Of a stretch of 64,000 nucleotides of DNA, positions 18,492-28,650 are shown one piece after another. The position numbers and the translations under genes are program-made. Source of the stretch: Shewanella baltica (GTDB lineage Bacteria > Pseudomonadota > Gammaproteobacteria > Enterobacterales > Shewanellaceae). Every line of letters begins with the position of its first letter. Within the stretch, counting starts at the first letter, position 1. Below the pieces are notes generated by a model that was not told the origin of the DNA, did not search any database, and saw only the letters and a list, made by a program, of their open reading frames with translations. The stretch is from the NCBI RefSeq assembly GCF_900456975.1, contig NZ_UGYM01000002.1, positions 3,162,001 to 3,226,000 on the forward strand, written 5' to 3'.

Positions 18492-21326
18492 TTATTCATC
18501 ATCAGCCTTGTACTCGACATAGGCTTCGCCTTTGCTGAGCCATTCTGGCGCGGGTTTACCTTTCAGATAATGGTCGAAATACTGCATCATGCGAATGCTG
18601 TAATCGAGCTTATTCGGGTACTTTTTCAAGTGATGCGGCTCATCCTCATATTGTAAGAACACCACATCTTTACCCGCACGGCGCATGGCCAAGTACATTT
18701 CAACACCTTGTTCCCAAGGCACCGCATCGTCCTTATCACCAAACATGATCATCAAAGGCGTTTGAATACGGTCAGCGTAAAATACTGGTGAGTTTTCAAT
18801 GTATTTTTGTGGCGCGGCAAACAAACTCGCGCCAATACGGCTCTGTCCAGTTTCATACTGGAACTGACGCGCAATACCCGTACCATGGCGAATGCCACTG
18901 TAGGCGCTGGTCATGTTCGATACAGGCGCACCCGCGACCGCCGCCTTAAACATCTTAGTCTGAGTGATGGCAAACGCCGTTTGATAACCACTCCAAGAAT
19001 GACCTTGCAGACCAATAGCATCGGGATCGGCAATGCCCATCTCAATCAGCTTTTGCACGCCTGAGGTGAGCGCTTGCACCGAACTCGTACCAGGGTAACC
19101 AATTTCAAAGCGAATATCAGGCAGGAACACCGCATAGCCATTATTGATATACCAAGCAAAATTAGGTCTGTGGTTAATGTTCATCTGCGGGAAGGCATGC
19201 AGTCTATCCGTCATAAAACGATAGTAATAAACCAACACAGGAACACGCTGACCCGCTTGATAATTGGTCGGCTTGATCAGCACGCCATCTAACGGCTTAC
19301 CATCGCCATTCGTCCAGTGAACTAACTCGGCTTTGCTCCAGTTAAACGCTTGGCGTTGCTTATCTAAATCCGTTTGCTTAAGCGCATTTTGCGGGGCGCT
19401 ATAGTTAGCGGTATACAAGTCGGGGAATAAGTCGAAACGCTCCTTAGAAAACACGATAGTGTCTGCGTCTTTACTGCGTCCTAACACAGTCAACTTATAC
19501 TCGCCTTGCATCAGCGTTTTCACGCCCGCTGCGCCGAGCGTCGCTTGGTAGAAGCCATCGGCCTTAGTTTTATCGCTATAACCGTGGAGTAACACAGTGG
19601 CGTTATAGGCAAGCTCAGTCGGTTCATCGGGATTATCGACTAAGCCCTCAAGACGATATTGAATTTTCTGGGTGCGCCCTTTACCTGCGGTTAAGGCAAA
19701 ACCTGCCTTAGATTCAGTATTAAACTGCCAGACATCGTATTTATCGTAAACCAAGAACCCAGCGTCATCTTTCAGCCAAGGGCCAAAACCGTATCCCGGC
19801 GCGCTCGATGGATAGTCATGGTCTTCATCGGCAAAGCTGACCTTTAATGATCTTGTCAGGTTAGTGCGATGGGCCTCAGCAATATCATAAAGATACACAT
19901 TACCTTGCTGATAATAAGCCACATACTTACCGTTACCCGACAAACTTGGCTCGGCATCGCTCGGCTGCTGAGTCAAAAAAGGCACCTTACTGCCAGTGTT
20001 AATGTCGACCAGATAATAGTCTTGATAGAAGCCAGCCCACGTCGCCATCTTGCGATAGGGCAAATCTGAACTCGCCAACATAAAGCGCTTATGTTGTGAA
20101 ATGGTCACATCTGGCACGGTTTTATCGCCAAGCTGCACCACGTTATTTGAGCCTAAATGCAATACCGCAAGGTAAGTGCGTTTTTGCTCATCATCATATT
20201 GCTTGATTTCGTGGGGTTTAATCCGTGGGTCGTCACCATGCCACACCTTAAGACCGCGCTGTCCGGTAACAATATCGGCATCGAACAGGTCTTTTTCTTC
20301 GGAGATTTTCTGCAAACTAAGCTGCTGGCTCACCTCTGGCACGCGGCCGAAGAACAGCCGTTCGCTGTCCAATGAGAAGCTTAAACTTGTGTAGCGATTA
20401 AGTTTCCACTCGGGTGACTCAGGAGTTTTGCTGATTTTACCCGATTGCAAATCGACCAGCGATAACTGATAGCTTCGACCATAGGGCAACTCGCTATCTT
20501 TGCCCTGCGTAAACGCCAGCCAACGACCATTTTTAGCCAGCGCTAACGCACCAACCTGTTGGCTAGGCGAGTCAAAAGCGACGGTTTTTTGGTGGGTACG
20601 TAAATCCACTAACTGCAATTGATGCTGTTTATTGGCGATATCATTCACCGCCAATGCAAGTCGGCGGCTCGCCTTATCAAACACATAACCAGTCACTTGC
20701 TCAACATCGATGCGCTGGGTTTGATAGTCTAAACTAAGCAAAGTAAAACGGCGGCCTTGGTCAAACTTATCAACCTTTGGCTTATCGGCTTTCGCTGGGG
20801 TTTGTGTGCCTGCTTCAGCGAGTTTTTCGCTGGCTTTAGGCTCAGCATCTTTTTTAGACTCTTCATCGGCCTCAAACCACATTGCCAAATGCTTACCGTC
20901 ATCACTGAACACGAATTCCTTCACGCGCTCAAAGCGGGTTTGAGTGCCCGTTTGGGTATCAAGTAATACCATGTCAGATTTGAGTTTTTTCTTCGCCTTG
21001 GCATCACTCGTTTCACGCGTAAGCAAACTCGGTTTGACCACCACAGCCACAAAGCGGCCATCGTGACTCACTAAAGGATCTGACCCACCCGCGATTTGAT
21101 AACTTTGCTGCGACAGCACATTTTTCACAATGACGTGACTATCCCCGCGATCGGGCGCAGACTCGACCGCGATGACTTGGCCCTTATCTGCGATAACCGG
21201 CTTTTCAAGGGATTCAAAGTGCATGATGTCTGTGAGGGTGAGCGGTTTAGTGCTGGTTTCAGCCTGCACTGCTGGCAATATTCCAAGGGATAACAGCACC
21301 AGAGATGTGATAGGGATTAACTTCAA
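18492..21326 (-). CDS. Exported S9-family (prolyl oligopeptidase-type) serine peptidase
   Basis: 944 residues starting at TTG 21326 behind AGAGGAAG. Signal peptide to about residue 22 (PAVQA). A long N-terminal beta-propeller-like region with WD40/PD40-type repeats (for example SLSGNGKYVAYYQQGNVYLYD) precedes the alpha/beta-hydrolase domain (about 680-930). The likely nucleophile is Ser777 in GLQGHSWSGYQ; the usual G-x-S-x-G has Ser in place of the last Gly. Candidate Asp and His lie in FGDKDDAVPW and EDEPHHLKK. Probably a periplasmic or surface dipeptidyl- or oligopeptidase. A charged, Lys/Glu-rich insert at about residues 155-190 is unusual. Single-gene unit. Confidence 0.9.
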   Translation of the reverse strand: MKLIPITSLVLLSLGILPAVQAETSTKPLTLTDIMHFESLEKPVIADKGQVIAVESAPDRGDSHVIVKNVLSQQSYQIAGGSDPLVSHDGRFVAVVVKPSLLTRETSDAKAKKKLKSDMVLLDTQTGTQTRFERVKEFVFSDDGKHLAMWFEADEESKKDAEPKASEKLAEAGTQTPAKADKPKVDKFDQGRRFTLLSLDYQTQRIDVEQVTGYVFDKASRRLALAVNDIANKQHQLQLVDLRTHQKTVAFDSPSQQVGALALAKNGRWLAFTQGKDSELPYGRSYQLSLVDLQSGKISKTPESPEWKLNRYTSLSFSLDSERLFFGRVPEVSQQLSLQKISEEKDLFDADIVTGQRGLKVWHGDDPRIKPHEIKQYDDEQKRTYLAVLHLGSNNVVQLGDKTVPDVTISQHKRFMLASSDLPYRKMATWAGFYQDYYLVDINTGSKVPFLTQQPSDAEPSLSGNGKYVAYYQQGNVYLYDIAEAHRTNLTRSLKVSFADEDHDYPSSAPGYGFGPWLKDDAGFLVYDKYDVWQFNTESKAGFALTAGKGRTQKIQYRLEGLVDNPDEPTELAYNATVLLHGYSDKTKADGFYQATLGAAGVKTLMQGEYKLTVLGRSKDADTIVFSKERFDLFPDLYTANYSAPQNALKQTDLDKQRQAFNWSKAELVHWTNGDGKPLDGVLIKPTNYQAGQRVPVLVYYYRFMTDRLHAFPQMNINHRPNFAWYINNGYAVFLPDIRFEIGYPGTSSVQALTSGVQKLIEMGIADPDAIGLQGHSWSGYQTAFAITQTKMFKAAVAGAPVSNMTSAYSGIRHGTGIARQFQYETGQSRIGASLFAAPQKYIENSPVFYADRIQTPLMIMFGDKDDAVPWEQGVEMYLAMRRAGKDVVFLQYEDEPHHLKKYPNKLDYSIRMMQYFDHYLKGKPAPEWLSKGEAYVEYKADDE

Positions 21327-21580
21327 TGTCTTCCTCTTTTATATATTTGTTAGACTAAAGTAGACTTTTTTAACCATTGACTCTCCATCATGGTGAGAAC
21401 CCAGTATTTTTACAAGTTATACCACATAAAAAATCGTGATATTGCTCACTATTTCCTGTGAAGTTTGACCAAAGATGGTTAAAATAATAGGCAGAAAAAA
21501 TACCAAATTCATAGTCCTGCTATCCAGTTAACGCTGGGGCAGACAATTGCAGTAACGACGAACCGTGGAAGGACTTCTCC

Positions 21581-22588
21581 ATGTCAAAAAGAACGATAAC
21601 CGTAATTCCAGGTGATGGAATTGGCCCAAGTATTATTGATTCAGCCTTAAAAATTCTCGATAAAGCGGGCTGTGATTTTGAATATGAATTTGCCGATGCC
21701 GGCCTGACTGCACTCGAAAAGCAAGGCGAGTTACTCCCACCGCGCACCTTAGAATTAATCGAAAAAAACCGTATCACACTGAAAGGTCCACTGACGACGC
21801 CAGTAGGTGAAGGCTTTACCTCTATCAACGTGACTTTACGTAAAAAATTCGGCCTGTACGCTAACGTACGCCCAGTGATTTCGTTCAAAGGCACTCAAGC
21901 TCGTTACGAAAATATCGATATCATCACTGTGCGCGAAAACACTGAAGGCATGTATTCTGGCTATGGCCAAAAAGTGTCTGAAGATGGTTTAACGGCAGAA
22001 GCGACCAGTATCGTGACTCGCCAAGGTGCCGAGCAAATCGCCACTTTTGCCTACGAACTAGCTCGCAAAGAAAACCGTAAGAAAGTCACTATCGTGCACA
22101 AAGCCAACATCATGAAGTCAACATCAGGCCTGTTCCTGAAAGTGGCCCGTGAAGTGAGCCTACGTTACCCAGACATCAAGACTGAAGAAATGATCGTCGA
22201 TGCAACGTGCATGAAGTTAGTGATGAACCCAGAAAACTTCGATGTGATCGTAACGACCAACCTGTTCGGTGATATTTTATCGGATCTGTGTGCTGGTTTA
22301 GTCGGTGGTTTAGGTATGGCACCAGGGGCAAACATTGGCCGTGATGCAGCGATTTTCGAAGCCGTTCACGGTAGTGCACCGGATATCGCTGGTAAAAACC
22401 TTGCAAACCCAACCTCAGTAATTTTAGCCTCTATCCAGATGCTCGAATATTTAGGTATGGCTGACAAAGCTGAGCAAATCCGTAAAGCGGTATCTGCAGT
22501 GATCGAAGAAGGCGACCGTACCACTCGCGATTTAGGCGGCACTCACGGCACGACTGACTTCACTCAAGCGGTTCTTGAGCGTCTGTGA
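21581..22588 (+). CDS. NAD-dependent isocitrate dehydrogenase
   Basis: 335 residues, the short form typical of NAD-dependent isocitrate/isopropylmalate dehydrogenases. Substrate motif ENTEGMYSGYGQ, catalytic Tyr/Lys region TIVHKANIMKSTSGLF, metal-binding LFGDILSDLCAGLVGG, and a dinucleotide-binding HGSAPDIAGKNLANPTS segment are present. It converts isocitrate to 2-oxoglutarate and CO2 in the TCA cycle. The family is clear; assignment to isocitrate rather than isopropylmalate rests on overall resemblance, including the ITLKGPLTTPVGEGFTSIN motif. Single gene with its own terminator. Confidence 0.92.
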   Translation: MSKRTITVIPGDGIGPSIIDSALKILDKAGCDFEYEFADAGLTALEKQGELLPPRTLELIEKNRITLKGPLTTPVGEGFTSINVTLRKKFGLYANVRPVISFKGTQARYENIDIITVRENTEGMYSGYGQKVSEDGLTAEATSIVTRQGAEQIATFAYELARKENRKKVTIVHKANIMKSTSGLFLKVAREVSLRYPDIKTEEMIVDATCMKLVMNPENFDVIVTTNLFGDILSDLCAGLVGGLGMAPGANIGRDAAIFEAVHGSAPDIAGKNLANPTSVILASIQMLEYLGMADKAEQIRKAVSAVIEEGDRTTRDLGGTHGTTDFTQAVLERL

Positions 22589-22686
22589 TCGCAATGCTGA
22601 GCGCGTTTAAGACGAGTCTATAACGCGCTTGTTCAAGCTTAAGCTTCATAAGAAGTAAGCGCTTGAAACTCAAATGAGTAAACATG

Positions 22687-22718
22687 AAAAAGCCCCGAAG
22701 TCTCCTTTGGGGCTTTTT
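22687..22718 (+). terminator. Terminator after isocitrate dehydrogenase
   Basis: AAAAAGCCCC ... GGGGCTTTTT stem-loop about 100 bp after the stop codon. Confidence 0.88.
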
Positions 22719-22724
22719 GTTATC

Positions 22725-22773
22725 TGGCTTTTAAACCTGCATGGCTTTAAAACTGCGTGGCTTTTAAACCCGC
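22725..22773. repeat. Imperfect 16-17 bp repeat, three units
   Basis: Three consecutive variants of TGGCTTTTAAACCTGC lie between the terminator and the octamer array. Confidence 0.6.
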
Positions 22774-22785
22774 CTGACGATTACC

Positions 22786-22841
22786 GTATTAGCGTATTAG
22801 CGTATTAGCGTATTAGCGTATTAGCGTATTAGCGTATTAGC
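22786..22841. repeat. Seven perfect tandem copies of an octamer
   Basis: GTATTAGC is repeated seven times without error (56 bp), followed by a partial unit (GTACC). It lies between convergent genes, 60 bp beyond the rlmM stop codon. Confidence 0.97.
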
Positions 22842-22900
22842 GTACCTAAGTAACGTACGCGAGTAACGACGTCAATATCACTGCAGAGTTATCGCAGGAA

Positions 22901-23986
22901 TTAATTCCACGCGGTATTAGGACGCAGCCATAAATGCACTGTCACTTCATCACGATCGTGATAAAGATGCTTACACTGCACTTTAAAATCGGTCACGCCG
23001 TTCTCTTTAAGAATGGTCTGCATGGTCTCAAGAATGGCAGTGACTTCTTTATAGCGGCTCTTCATCGGTAATTTAAGGTTGAAAATCGCTTCCTTAAACC
23101 AACCGTTAATCGCCCAAGCTTCAATCAGTTCAGCAACACGCGCTGGTTTCTCAACCATGTCGCACACTAGCCAATAGATATTTTTGCGCTGTGGCTCGAA
23201 ACGGAAACCGTCTTCACGGTAATGTTTCACTTGGCCCGTTTCCATGAGTTTCTCATCCATGGGGCCATTGTCGACAGCCGAGACAAACATGCCACGACGC
23301 ACCAGTTGATAAGTCCAGCCACCAGGGCAAGCGCCCAAATCCACTGAGTTCATGCCACTGCGAATACGCTCTTCTTGCTCTTCCTTCGGCACGAACTGGC
23401 CAAAGGCCTCATCGAGTTTTAGGCTAGAACGACTCGGAGCATCCGCCGCCATTTTCAGACGTGGAATCCCCATAAAGTGTGGCGAGCTGTTATTACTGTA
23501 GGAATAACCCACATAGGCACGCCCGGGTCCGATAAAACACACGTGGATAATCGGACGTTTTGGATTTTCCTGCGCGAGCAAACTGCCGGATTTTTTCAAA
23601 TGCTGGCGTAAAGGCACAGTGAACTTACGGCAAAAAGCCGAGAGCTCTTTCGCTTCGTTAGTGTCTGGCGTTTCAACCCGCACTTCGCCCGCTTTGCTGA
23701 CGTCACTGAGTGCCGCCACGATTGGGCTAATTCTGTCGTTTTCAGGCAAGTCGACTAATAAGTCGCTGGCAGCAAACATCTGGCGAGCGAAAATGAGCGA
23801 ATCTAAAGGCAGTTGTTTCACTAACGTATCTGCGGCGTCATCCTCAAAACATTGGTACACGACATAGGCGTCGTTATTATTGGCCTTAACAAAGCCACCC
23901 ACATTGAGCTCACCGGCTCGCTGTTGGATTTCTGCAGCGCATTCTTTTTCAAAGCCTGCGCGGCAAAATAAAAATAGGTTTTTCAT
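22901..23986 (-). CDS. rlmM: 23S rRNA 2'-O-ribose methyltransferase RlmM
   Basis: 361 residues from the ATG at 23986 ([20 protein letters not shown]), which matches the family start; a start 78 bp upstream would add unrelated residues. An N-terminal THUMP-like region precedes a Rossmann methyltransferase with SAM-binding [17 protein letters not shown]. Catalytic lysines of the K-D-K type are consistent with [12 protein letters not shown] and [12 protein letters not shown]. RlmM methylates C2498 of 23S rRNA in E. coli. Ribosome binding site AGGGA just upstream. Confidence 0.95.
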   Translation of the reverse strand: MKNLFLFCRAGFEKECAAEIQQRAGELNVGGFVKANNNDAYVVYQCFEDDAADTLVKQLPLDSLIFARQMFAASDLLVDLPENDRISPIVAALSDVSKAGEVRVETPDTNEAKELSAFCRKFTVPLRQHLKKSGSLLAQENPKRPIIHVCFIGPGRAYVGYSYSNNSSPHFMGIPRLKMAADAPSRSSLKLDEAFGQFVPKEEQEERIRSGMNSVDLGACPGGWTYQLVRRGMFVSAVDNGPMDEKLMETGQVKHYREDGFRFEPQRKNIYWLVCDMVEKPARVAELIEAWAINGWFKEAIFNLKLPMKSRYKEVTAILETMQTILKENGVTDFKVQCKHLYHDRDEVTVHLWLRPNTAWN

Positions 23987-24110
23987 GGGGATCCCTGAGA
24001 AATCCAAGCCAAAGCATTGGCTGACTATCGATTTGGGCGTCAGTATACCAATTTCAATCCACAAATGCCCTATTTGCCTACTGCGGAACCTTGAATTGCG
24101 ATTGGAGAAA

Positions 24111-24139
24111 TAAAAAAGGCTTAGGTGCGCCCTAAGCCT
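24111..24139 (-). terminator. Terminator after the DUF423 gene
   Basis: On the minus strand AGGCTTAGG-GCGCA-CCTAAGCCT is followed by TTTTT. Confidence 0.9.
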
Positions 24140-24164
24140 GTTAACTCACACTTAACGTTCGAGA

Positions 24165-24557
24165 TTAAGACTCGTGACCGTCAATCACTTTATGGCGCCA
24201 TACCGCGGCAGCAAATAATAACCAGCCGAGTAAGAAACACCCACCGCCCATTGGCGTGACAGGGCCAAGCCACTTAGTGCCGAACAATGCCAGTCCGTAT
24301 AATGAGCCAGAAAATAGCACTATGCCTGCAATAAACAAATACGCCGACCAGTCCAATAAACGTGAGGTTAACCATTGGCCCGAAAAGGCAACCATGATTA
24401 AGGCGAAGGTATGGTAGAAATGGTATTGCACCCCAAGATTAAACACGTCAATCAAATCCGGTGGTGCGACTGCTTTTAAACCATGGGCACCAAAAGCCCC
24501 TAAGGCGACGGCTAAAAATCCGCTCACGGCGGCGAGTAACAATAGACCTTTACGCAT
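24165..24557 (-). CDS. DUF423 (YgdD-like) inner-membrane protein
   Basis: 130 residues with four hydrophobic segments and the family signature GAFGAHGLK (residues 20-28). A strong ribosome binding site (AGGAG) precedes the ATG. YgdD/DUF423 proteins are small inner-membrane proteins of unknown function; in many gammaproteobacteria they lie beside rlmM and gcvA, as here, and this conserved neighbourhood supports the assignment. Probably transcribed with the hydrolase gene 58 bp upstream. Confidence 0.92.
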   Translation of the reverse strand: MRKGLLLLAAVSGFLAVALGAFGAHGLKAVAPPDLIDVFNLGVQYHFYHTFALIMVAFSGQWLTSRLLDWSAYLFIAGIVLFSGSLYGLALFGTKWLGPVTPMGGGCFLLGWLLFAAAVWRHKVIDGHES

Positions 24558-24615
24558 TTAACTCTCCTGCTGGAATGGGCTTAACTCATTCAACATTCAT
24601 TCGCTCAACATTAAG

Positions 24616-25260
24616 CTAACCAATAAAATCGCTAGATAAATCAATGGCACGTGCAAGGTTAGCCGCTTCAGTGGTGCCTGACGACTTTCTTGGGACAAAA
24701 CTATGATCACCGTCGGTTATCCAAGCCAATCCTATCTCTGCCTTCAAGGGCCAATTTGGGATCTGCTCTTTGCCACCAAACTTATCACGCTCGCCCTGTA
24801 CGACTAATACTGGGACTTGGCATTCATTCAAAGGTTCCAATCTAGGCTCGCCGCCTTTAAGTGGCACAAAGGGGTAACCTAAACAAATGACTCTATCGAT
24901 GTGCGCCGCTAATGCAGGATCGCAGGCTAATAACGCTGCCATACGTCCGCCCATAGATTTGCCCATCAGTACGACACGCTCGACCTTAGGTTGTGAATGA
25001 GCGATATCGAGCATCTGTGTAAAACACGCGAGCAATTTAGGCGCGCGGTCCGGTGGACGCCGTTTGCCATCGACGGCATTAGCCTGCATATAGGGAAAAT
25101 TAAAGCGCATCACTTGGTAGCCCTTAGCCACAAGCCCCGCCGACATGGCCTGCATAAACTCTGAGTCCATGTTAGCGCCCGCGCCGTGGGCTAATAAAAT
25201 CATTGTGCTCGCAGGCTCACCCTCTAATACATAACTTGGCTTATCCGGGCAACAACTCAC
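24616..25260 (-). CDS. Alpha/beta-hydrolase (KANL3/Tex30-like)
   Basis: 214 residues. An alpha/beta-hydrolase fold with LLAHGAGANMDSEFM near the N-terminus, nucleophile motif MGKSMGGRMA (Gly-Lys-Ser-Met-Gly), an acid in VQGERDKFG and a histidine in WITDGDHSF. The substrate is unknown. I chose GTG at 25260 because AGGAG sits 7 nt upstream; this start overlaps the end of the gcvA-like gene by about 20 bp, implying translational coupling. A TTG 18 bp earlier is also possible but has no binding site. Confidence 0.85.
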   Translation of the reverse strand: MSCCPDKPSYVLEGEPASTMILLAHGAGANMDSEFMQAMSAGLVAKGYQVMRFNFPYMQANAVDGKRRPPDRAPKLLACFTQMLDIAHSQPKVERVVLMGKSMGGRMAALLACDPALAAHIDRVICLGYPFVPLKGGEPRLEPLNECQVPVLVVQGERDKFGGKEQIPNWPLKAEIGLAWITDGDHSFVPRKSSGTTEAANLARAIDLSSDFIG

Positions 25261-26152
25261 TACGCGACTCCTCAGCAAACATATCTAACATCCATTCGCG
25301 AAATGCGACGACCTTACCAAGTTCAGCGTGATTCTGCTGGCAAACCAAGTAGTAAGCATCTTTACTGACCAAGACTTCTTGGAATGGGCACACAAGACGC
25401 CCCGCTTTTATATCGGGACGCGCCAGTACGCTGTAACCTAAAGCCACGCCTTGACCATGGGCCGCCGCCTGCAATACCAAGGACGAATGACTGAAGATGG
25501 GGCCTTGGTTCACATTAATATCGTTAATCCCACATTGTCTAAACCACGCCTGCCAATCGTGACGATTCATATCATGTAATAGCGTGTGATATTTTAAATC
25601 GCTCGGTTTTGACAACGGCTTAGGACCGTTGAGCAACATGGGCGAACACACAGGAATGAGCACTTCGTTTCTGAGCTTATCGGCGCGCAGACCAGGCCAA
25701 TTGCCTAGACCATAATAAATGGCGACATCCACATCATCGGTTAATGAGCTCGCTTCGGTATCGACGGCTTTAATACGCACGTCGATATCGGGATTTTTCT
25801 CACTGAACTTTGCCAAACGCGGCACTAACCATTGAATTGCAAAACTGGGCGACATACTGACCGTCAGAGAACCAATCGCACTGCGGGCGAGTAATCGGTC
25901 GGTAGCATCGGCGAGTTGAATAAAGATGTCTTTGATGTCGAGGAAGTAGCTCTGCCCTTCTTCGGTTAAAAGCAAAGAACGGTTCTTTCGGCGAAATAAT
26001 TTTAATCCGAGGAAATCTTCTAATGCCTTTATTTGATGGCTCACCGCAGCTTGTGTAACAAACAATTCTTCTGCTGCGCGCGTAAAGCTCAAATGCCGCG
26101 CGGCTGCCTCAAATGCTTTAACCGCATTAAGCGGTGGTAATCGTCTGGACAT
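25241..26152 (-). CDS. gcvA: LysR-type transcriptional regulator, GcvA-like
   Basis: 303 residues. N-terminal winged helix-turn-helix (about 15-65; FTRAAEELFVTQAAVSHQIKAL) in the form typical of GcvA (MSRRLPPLNAVKAFEAAARHLSF), then a periplasmic-binding-protein-like effector domain (about 95-295). GcvA controls the glycine cleavage operon in E. coli. No gcv operon is adjacent here, so the name rests on similarity and on the conserved neighbourhood with DUF423 and rlmM. The hydrolase gene overlaps its 3' end. Confidence 0.85.
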   Translation of the reverse strand: MSRRLPPLNAVKAFEAAARHLSFTRAAEELFVTQAAVSHQIKALEDFLGLKLFRRKNRSLLLTEEGQSYFLDIKDIFIQLADATDRLLARSAIGSLTVSMSPSFAIQWLVPRLAKFSEKNPDIDVRIKAVDTEASSLTDDVDVAIYYGLGNWPGLRADKLRNEVLIPVCSPMLLNGPKPLSKPSDLKYHTLLHDMNRHDWQAWFRQCGINDINVNQGPIFSHSSLVLQAAAHGQGVALGYSVLARPDIKAGRLVCPFQEVLVSKDAYYLVCQQNHAELGKVVAFREWMLDMFAEESRSELLPG

Positions 26153-26363
26153 AGTGATCTCAGTCTCGTTTTTTAATTAGTTTTTCTAATCCGTATTGTT
26201 ACATTTAATCGTTTGTAAAGGCCAGTGATTTTGGTTAAATTTTGCGCCATTGAAACAGCGGTATCCACGAAACACTTATATCTATGAAACACCCTAGTTG
26301 GACAATCTCAAAGTTGGTGATGGGAATGTCTGACAGCGTTACTTTGTCAGCCCGGAGGCGACT

Positions 26364-26606
26364 ATGTTTAATTTAAAATCAGCGTTTGCGTTAGCGATAA
26401 TTTCAGCACTCAGCTTAAATGCCAGTGCTAATGTACTCGTTGACGAAATCGTCATCGATACTAGCGACTTACAAGCCAGTATCACTGCAGATTTAACCGC
26501 TGCAATGAATAAAATGCACCAAGAAGTGCTGCAAGAAGCCACGCTATTGATTGCCACAGATGATGTCGCATCAAATCAGCAGATCGTTAAGCCTAATAGC
26601 TTATAA
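26364..26606 (+). CDS. Small exported protein of unknown function
   Basis: 80 residues with a strong ribosome binding site (CGGAGG, 6-nt spacing), a signal peptide ending at NASA (about residue 22), and a mature part of about 58 residues rich in Asp, Ala and Thr (DLQASITADLTAAMNKMHQE), probably helical. A terminator follows 40 bp after the stop. I do not recognise the family. Translation and export signals are good, so I believe it is a real gene. Confidence 0.8.
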   Translation: MFNLKSAFALAIISALSLNASANVLVDEIVIDTSDLQASITADLTAAMNKMHQEVLQEATLLIATDDVASNQQIVKPNSL

Positions 26607-26643
26607 GACAACACTAATTCAGGTTTTCAACCCAAGACCTAAC

Positions 26644-26672
26644 AAAAAGCCGCATTAATATGCGGCTTTTTT
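26644..26672 (+). terminator. Terminator of the small exported protein gene
   Basis: AAAAAGCCGCAT-TAAT-ATGCGGCTTTTTT, a long stem with a T-run; may also serve the convergent thiI gene. Confidence 0.9.
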
Positions 26673-26734
26673 GTATCCTAGACCTATGGCACTTCCCACT
26701 GACAAGACGTGTCAGTGGGCAAGTTTGCCTGGAT

Positions 26735-28189
26735 TTATGGGCGATACACTTTGACGTTCGTGTAGCCTTGCTCGATTAAGTACAATGCCTGCAATTTACT
26801 CATCACCCCACGCTCACAATACAGCAAATAAGTCTTTTGCTTATCGAGATCGGCAAATTGAGTCGCTAACTTGAAGAATGGGATACGTTTGATCTCAATG
26901 CCTTCAATTTGCAACGGTTTGCTTTCCTCTTCTTCTGGGGCGCGAATATCAATGACCACTTGGTTGGTATCAATACTGGCGACCGTTTCAGTCTCAGTAA
27001 TCCGAGTATCCATTTGTTCTGCGATCTCCCTGATATCAATAGTGACAGACTGAGCGATGATTTTATCAATCAAATCTTCAGAGAACTTCTTCTCTTCCGC
27101 TTCAACTTTCGCTAATACCGCTTTAACCGTTGGCTTTTGCGAAATCACGCCGCAATATTCTGGCATAGACTTGGCAAAATCTTCGGTGCCGATTTTACGA
27201 CTCTCGTTGATAATGTCTTGTTTATCCATGGCGATCAGCGGACGTAAAATCAGCAGCTCAGTACAGCGGTCAATCACGTTTAAATTGGTCAGCGTTTGGC
27301 TAGATACTTGACCTAAACTTTCACCGGTTACCAAGGCTTGAATACCCATACGTTCTGCAATGCGCGCCGCAGTGCGCATCATCATACGCTTCAGCACTAC
27401 GCCCATTTGGCCATTATCAATACGCTCTAAAATCTCAGCAACCACAGGCTCAAAAGGCACAGAGATAAACTTCACCTTGTGGGATTCGCCGTAGGTTTTC
27501 CACAAATGGTAGGCCACTTGTTTAACGCCAATTTCGTGCTGCGCGCCGCCCAGATTAAAGAAGCAATAATGGGTACGCGCGCCCTTTTTGATAAACTGAT
27601 AGCTTGACACACCTGAGTCAAAACCACCTGAAATCAAAGACAACACATCTTCCTGCGTCGCCATCGGGAAGCCACCTAAGCCTTCAATACGCTTAGTGAC
27701 CATGTAAAGATTATCGCGTTCAATTTCAAGGTTAACGGTAATATCTGGATTCTTTAAACGCACACCTAAAGCATCGGTAAACTGATTTAAGCCGCCGCCG
27801 ACGTAACGCTCCACTTCGATAGAATTAAAATCGTGATCGCCAGTGCGCTTCACTCGCACGCAGAAGGTTTTACCCGCGAGTTGGTCACGGTAAACAGGCA
27901 AGACTTGCTGATAAATATCGTCCACAGATTCAAAGCTGTACTCATCCACTTGCACTACGTGTGCAATGCCAGGAATACACGCCAGACGCTCACCGAAGGC
28001 TTGGGCCAATTCAGGCTTATCCTTTGGCACCATTACCATAATGCGGTCCCACTGACGTTGAACTTTAGCGTCTTCGTCGACTTTTTTGAGTACATTACGT
28101 ATGTTGGTTTCGAGCATTTTGGTGAAGCGCATCCTTACGGGTTTGCTCTTCATCATGATTTCTGGGTACAGCTTTACAATAAACTTCAT
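26735..28189 (-). CDS. thiI: tRNA 4-thiouridine synthetase / thiamine thiazole sulfur carrier ThiI
   Basis: 484 residues against 482 in E. coli. Order: N-terminal ferredoxin-like domain, THUMP domain (about 60-165), PP-loop ATPase domain with [13 protein letters not shown] (about 183-195), conserved Cys in [12 protein letters not shown] (near 344), and a C-terminal rhodanese domain (about 400-484) whose active Cys is in [11 protein letters not shown]. Both cysteines needed for sulfur transfer are present. It makes s4U8 in tRNA and, where the rhodanese domain is present, supports thiazole synthesis. Confidence 0.97.
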   Translation of the reverse strand: MKFIVKLYPEIMMKSKPVRMRFTKMLETNIRNVLKKVDEDAKVQRQWDRIMVMVPKDKPELAQAFGERLACIPGIAHVVQVDEYSFESVDDIYQQVLPVYRDQLAGKTFCVRVKRTGDHDFNSIEVERYVGGGLNQFTDALGVRLKNPDITVNLEIERDNLYMVTKRIEGLGGFPMATQEDVLSLISGGFDSGVSSYQFIKKGARTHYCFFNLGGAQHEIGVKQVAYHLWKTYGESHKVKFISVPFEPVVAEILERIDNGQMGVVLKRMMMRTAARIAERMGIQALVTGESLGQVSSQTLTNLNVIDRCTELLILRPLIAMDKQDIINESRKIGTEDFAKSMPEYCGVISQKPTVKAVLAKVEAEEKKFSEDLIDKIIAQSVTIDIREIAEQMDTRITETETVASIDTNQVVIDIRAPEEEESKPLQIEGIEIKRIPFFKLATQFADLDKQKTYLLYCERGVMSKLQALYLIEQGYTNVKVYRP

Positions 28190-28600
28190 GGGATTTCCGC
28201 GGGCAATTTTAAAACAGCAAAATTGGTTAAAAGAATAATCGGGGGATTATATACCCAAGCGACCTAAAAATGCGAGTTTCAGCGCGCATCGCAAACAGCC
28301 ACACAAGCCACATTCATGGCGGATTAATGGCGTATTAGTGATTAAGTCACGGCGGGATTTTTAAGCGAATTCGGTTGGAATAATGTCACTAAACCTATCC
28401 ACTTAGTTTGAATTGCCCTGATTAAAATGAGTGGTTTGAAATGAATTATGTGAGATAAGTCGTTGAGGTAAGGTTGAAGGAAGCTTAGGGATAACACACT
28501 CTCTGCGATTGGCGTAAGGCCCAAATAGATTCAAATCAACCACAGCGCTTTGATGCACAAAGCGTTAGCAAAAAAAGGGAAAGTCCACATTCGCCCAATA
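28190..28600. other. Intergenic region, no gene seen
   Basis: Leader of thiI and the gap to the pomB terminator. A 60-codon minus-strand frame (28342-28524) has neither ribosome binding site nor recognisable sequence. No RNA gene was recognised. Confidence 0.5.
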
Positions 28601-28627
28601 AAAAAGCCGCAACAGGATTGCGGCTTT
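28601..28627 (-). terminator. Terminator of pomAB
   Basis: On the minus strand AAAGCCGCAA-TCC-TGTTGCGGCTTTTTT, 25 bp after the pomB stop. Confidence 0.9.
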
Positions 28628-28650
28628 AGATGCAGTGAGTACCAAGCTAC

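Noticed and set aside
22786..22841. Tandem repeats considered as a CRISPR array
   Set aside because: Units are contiguous octamers without spacers; no cas genes in the window.
28342..28524. 60-codon minus-strand frame between thiI and pomB
   Set aside because: No ribosome binding site, no recognisable sequence.
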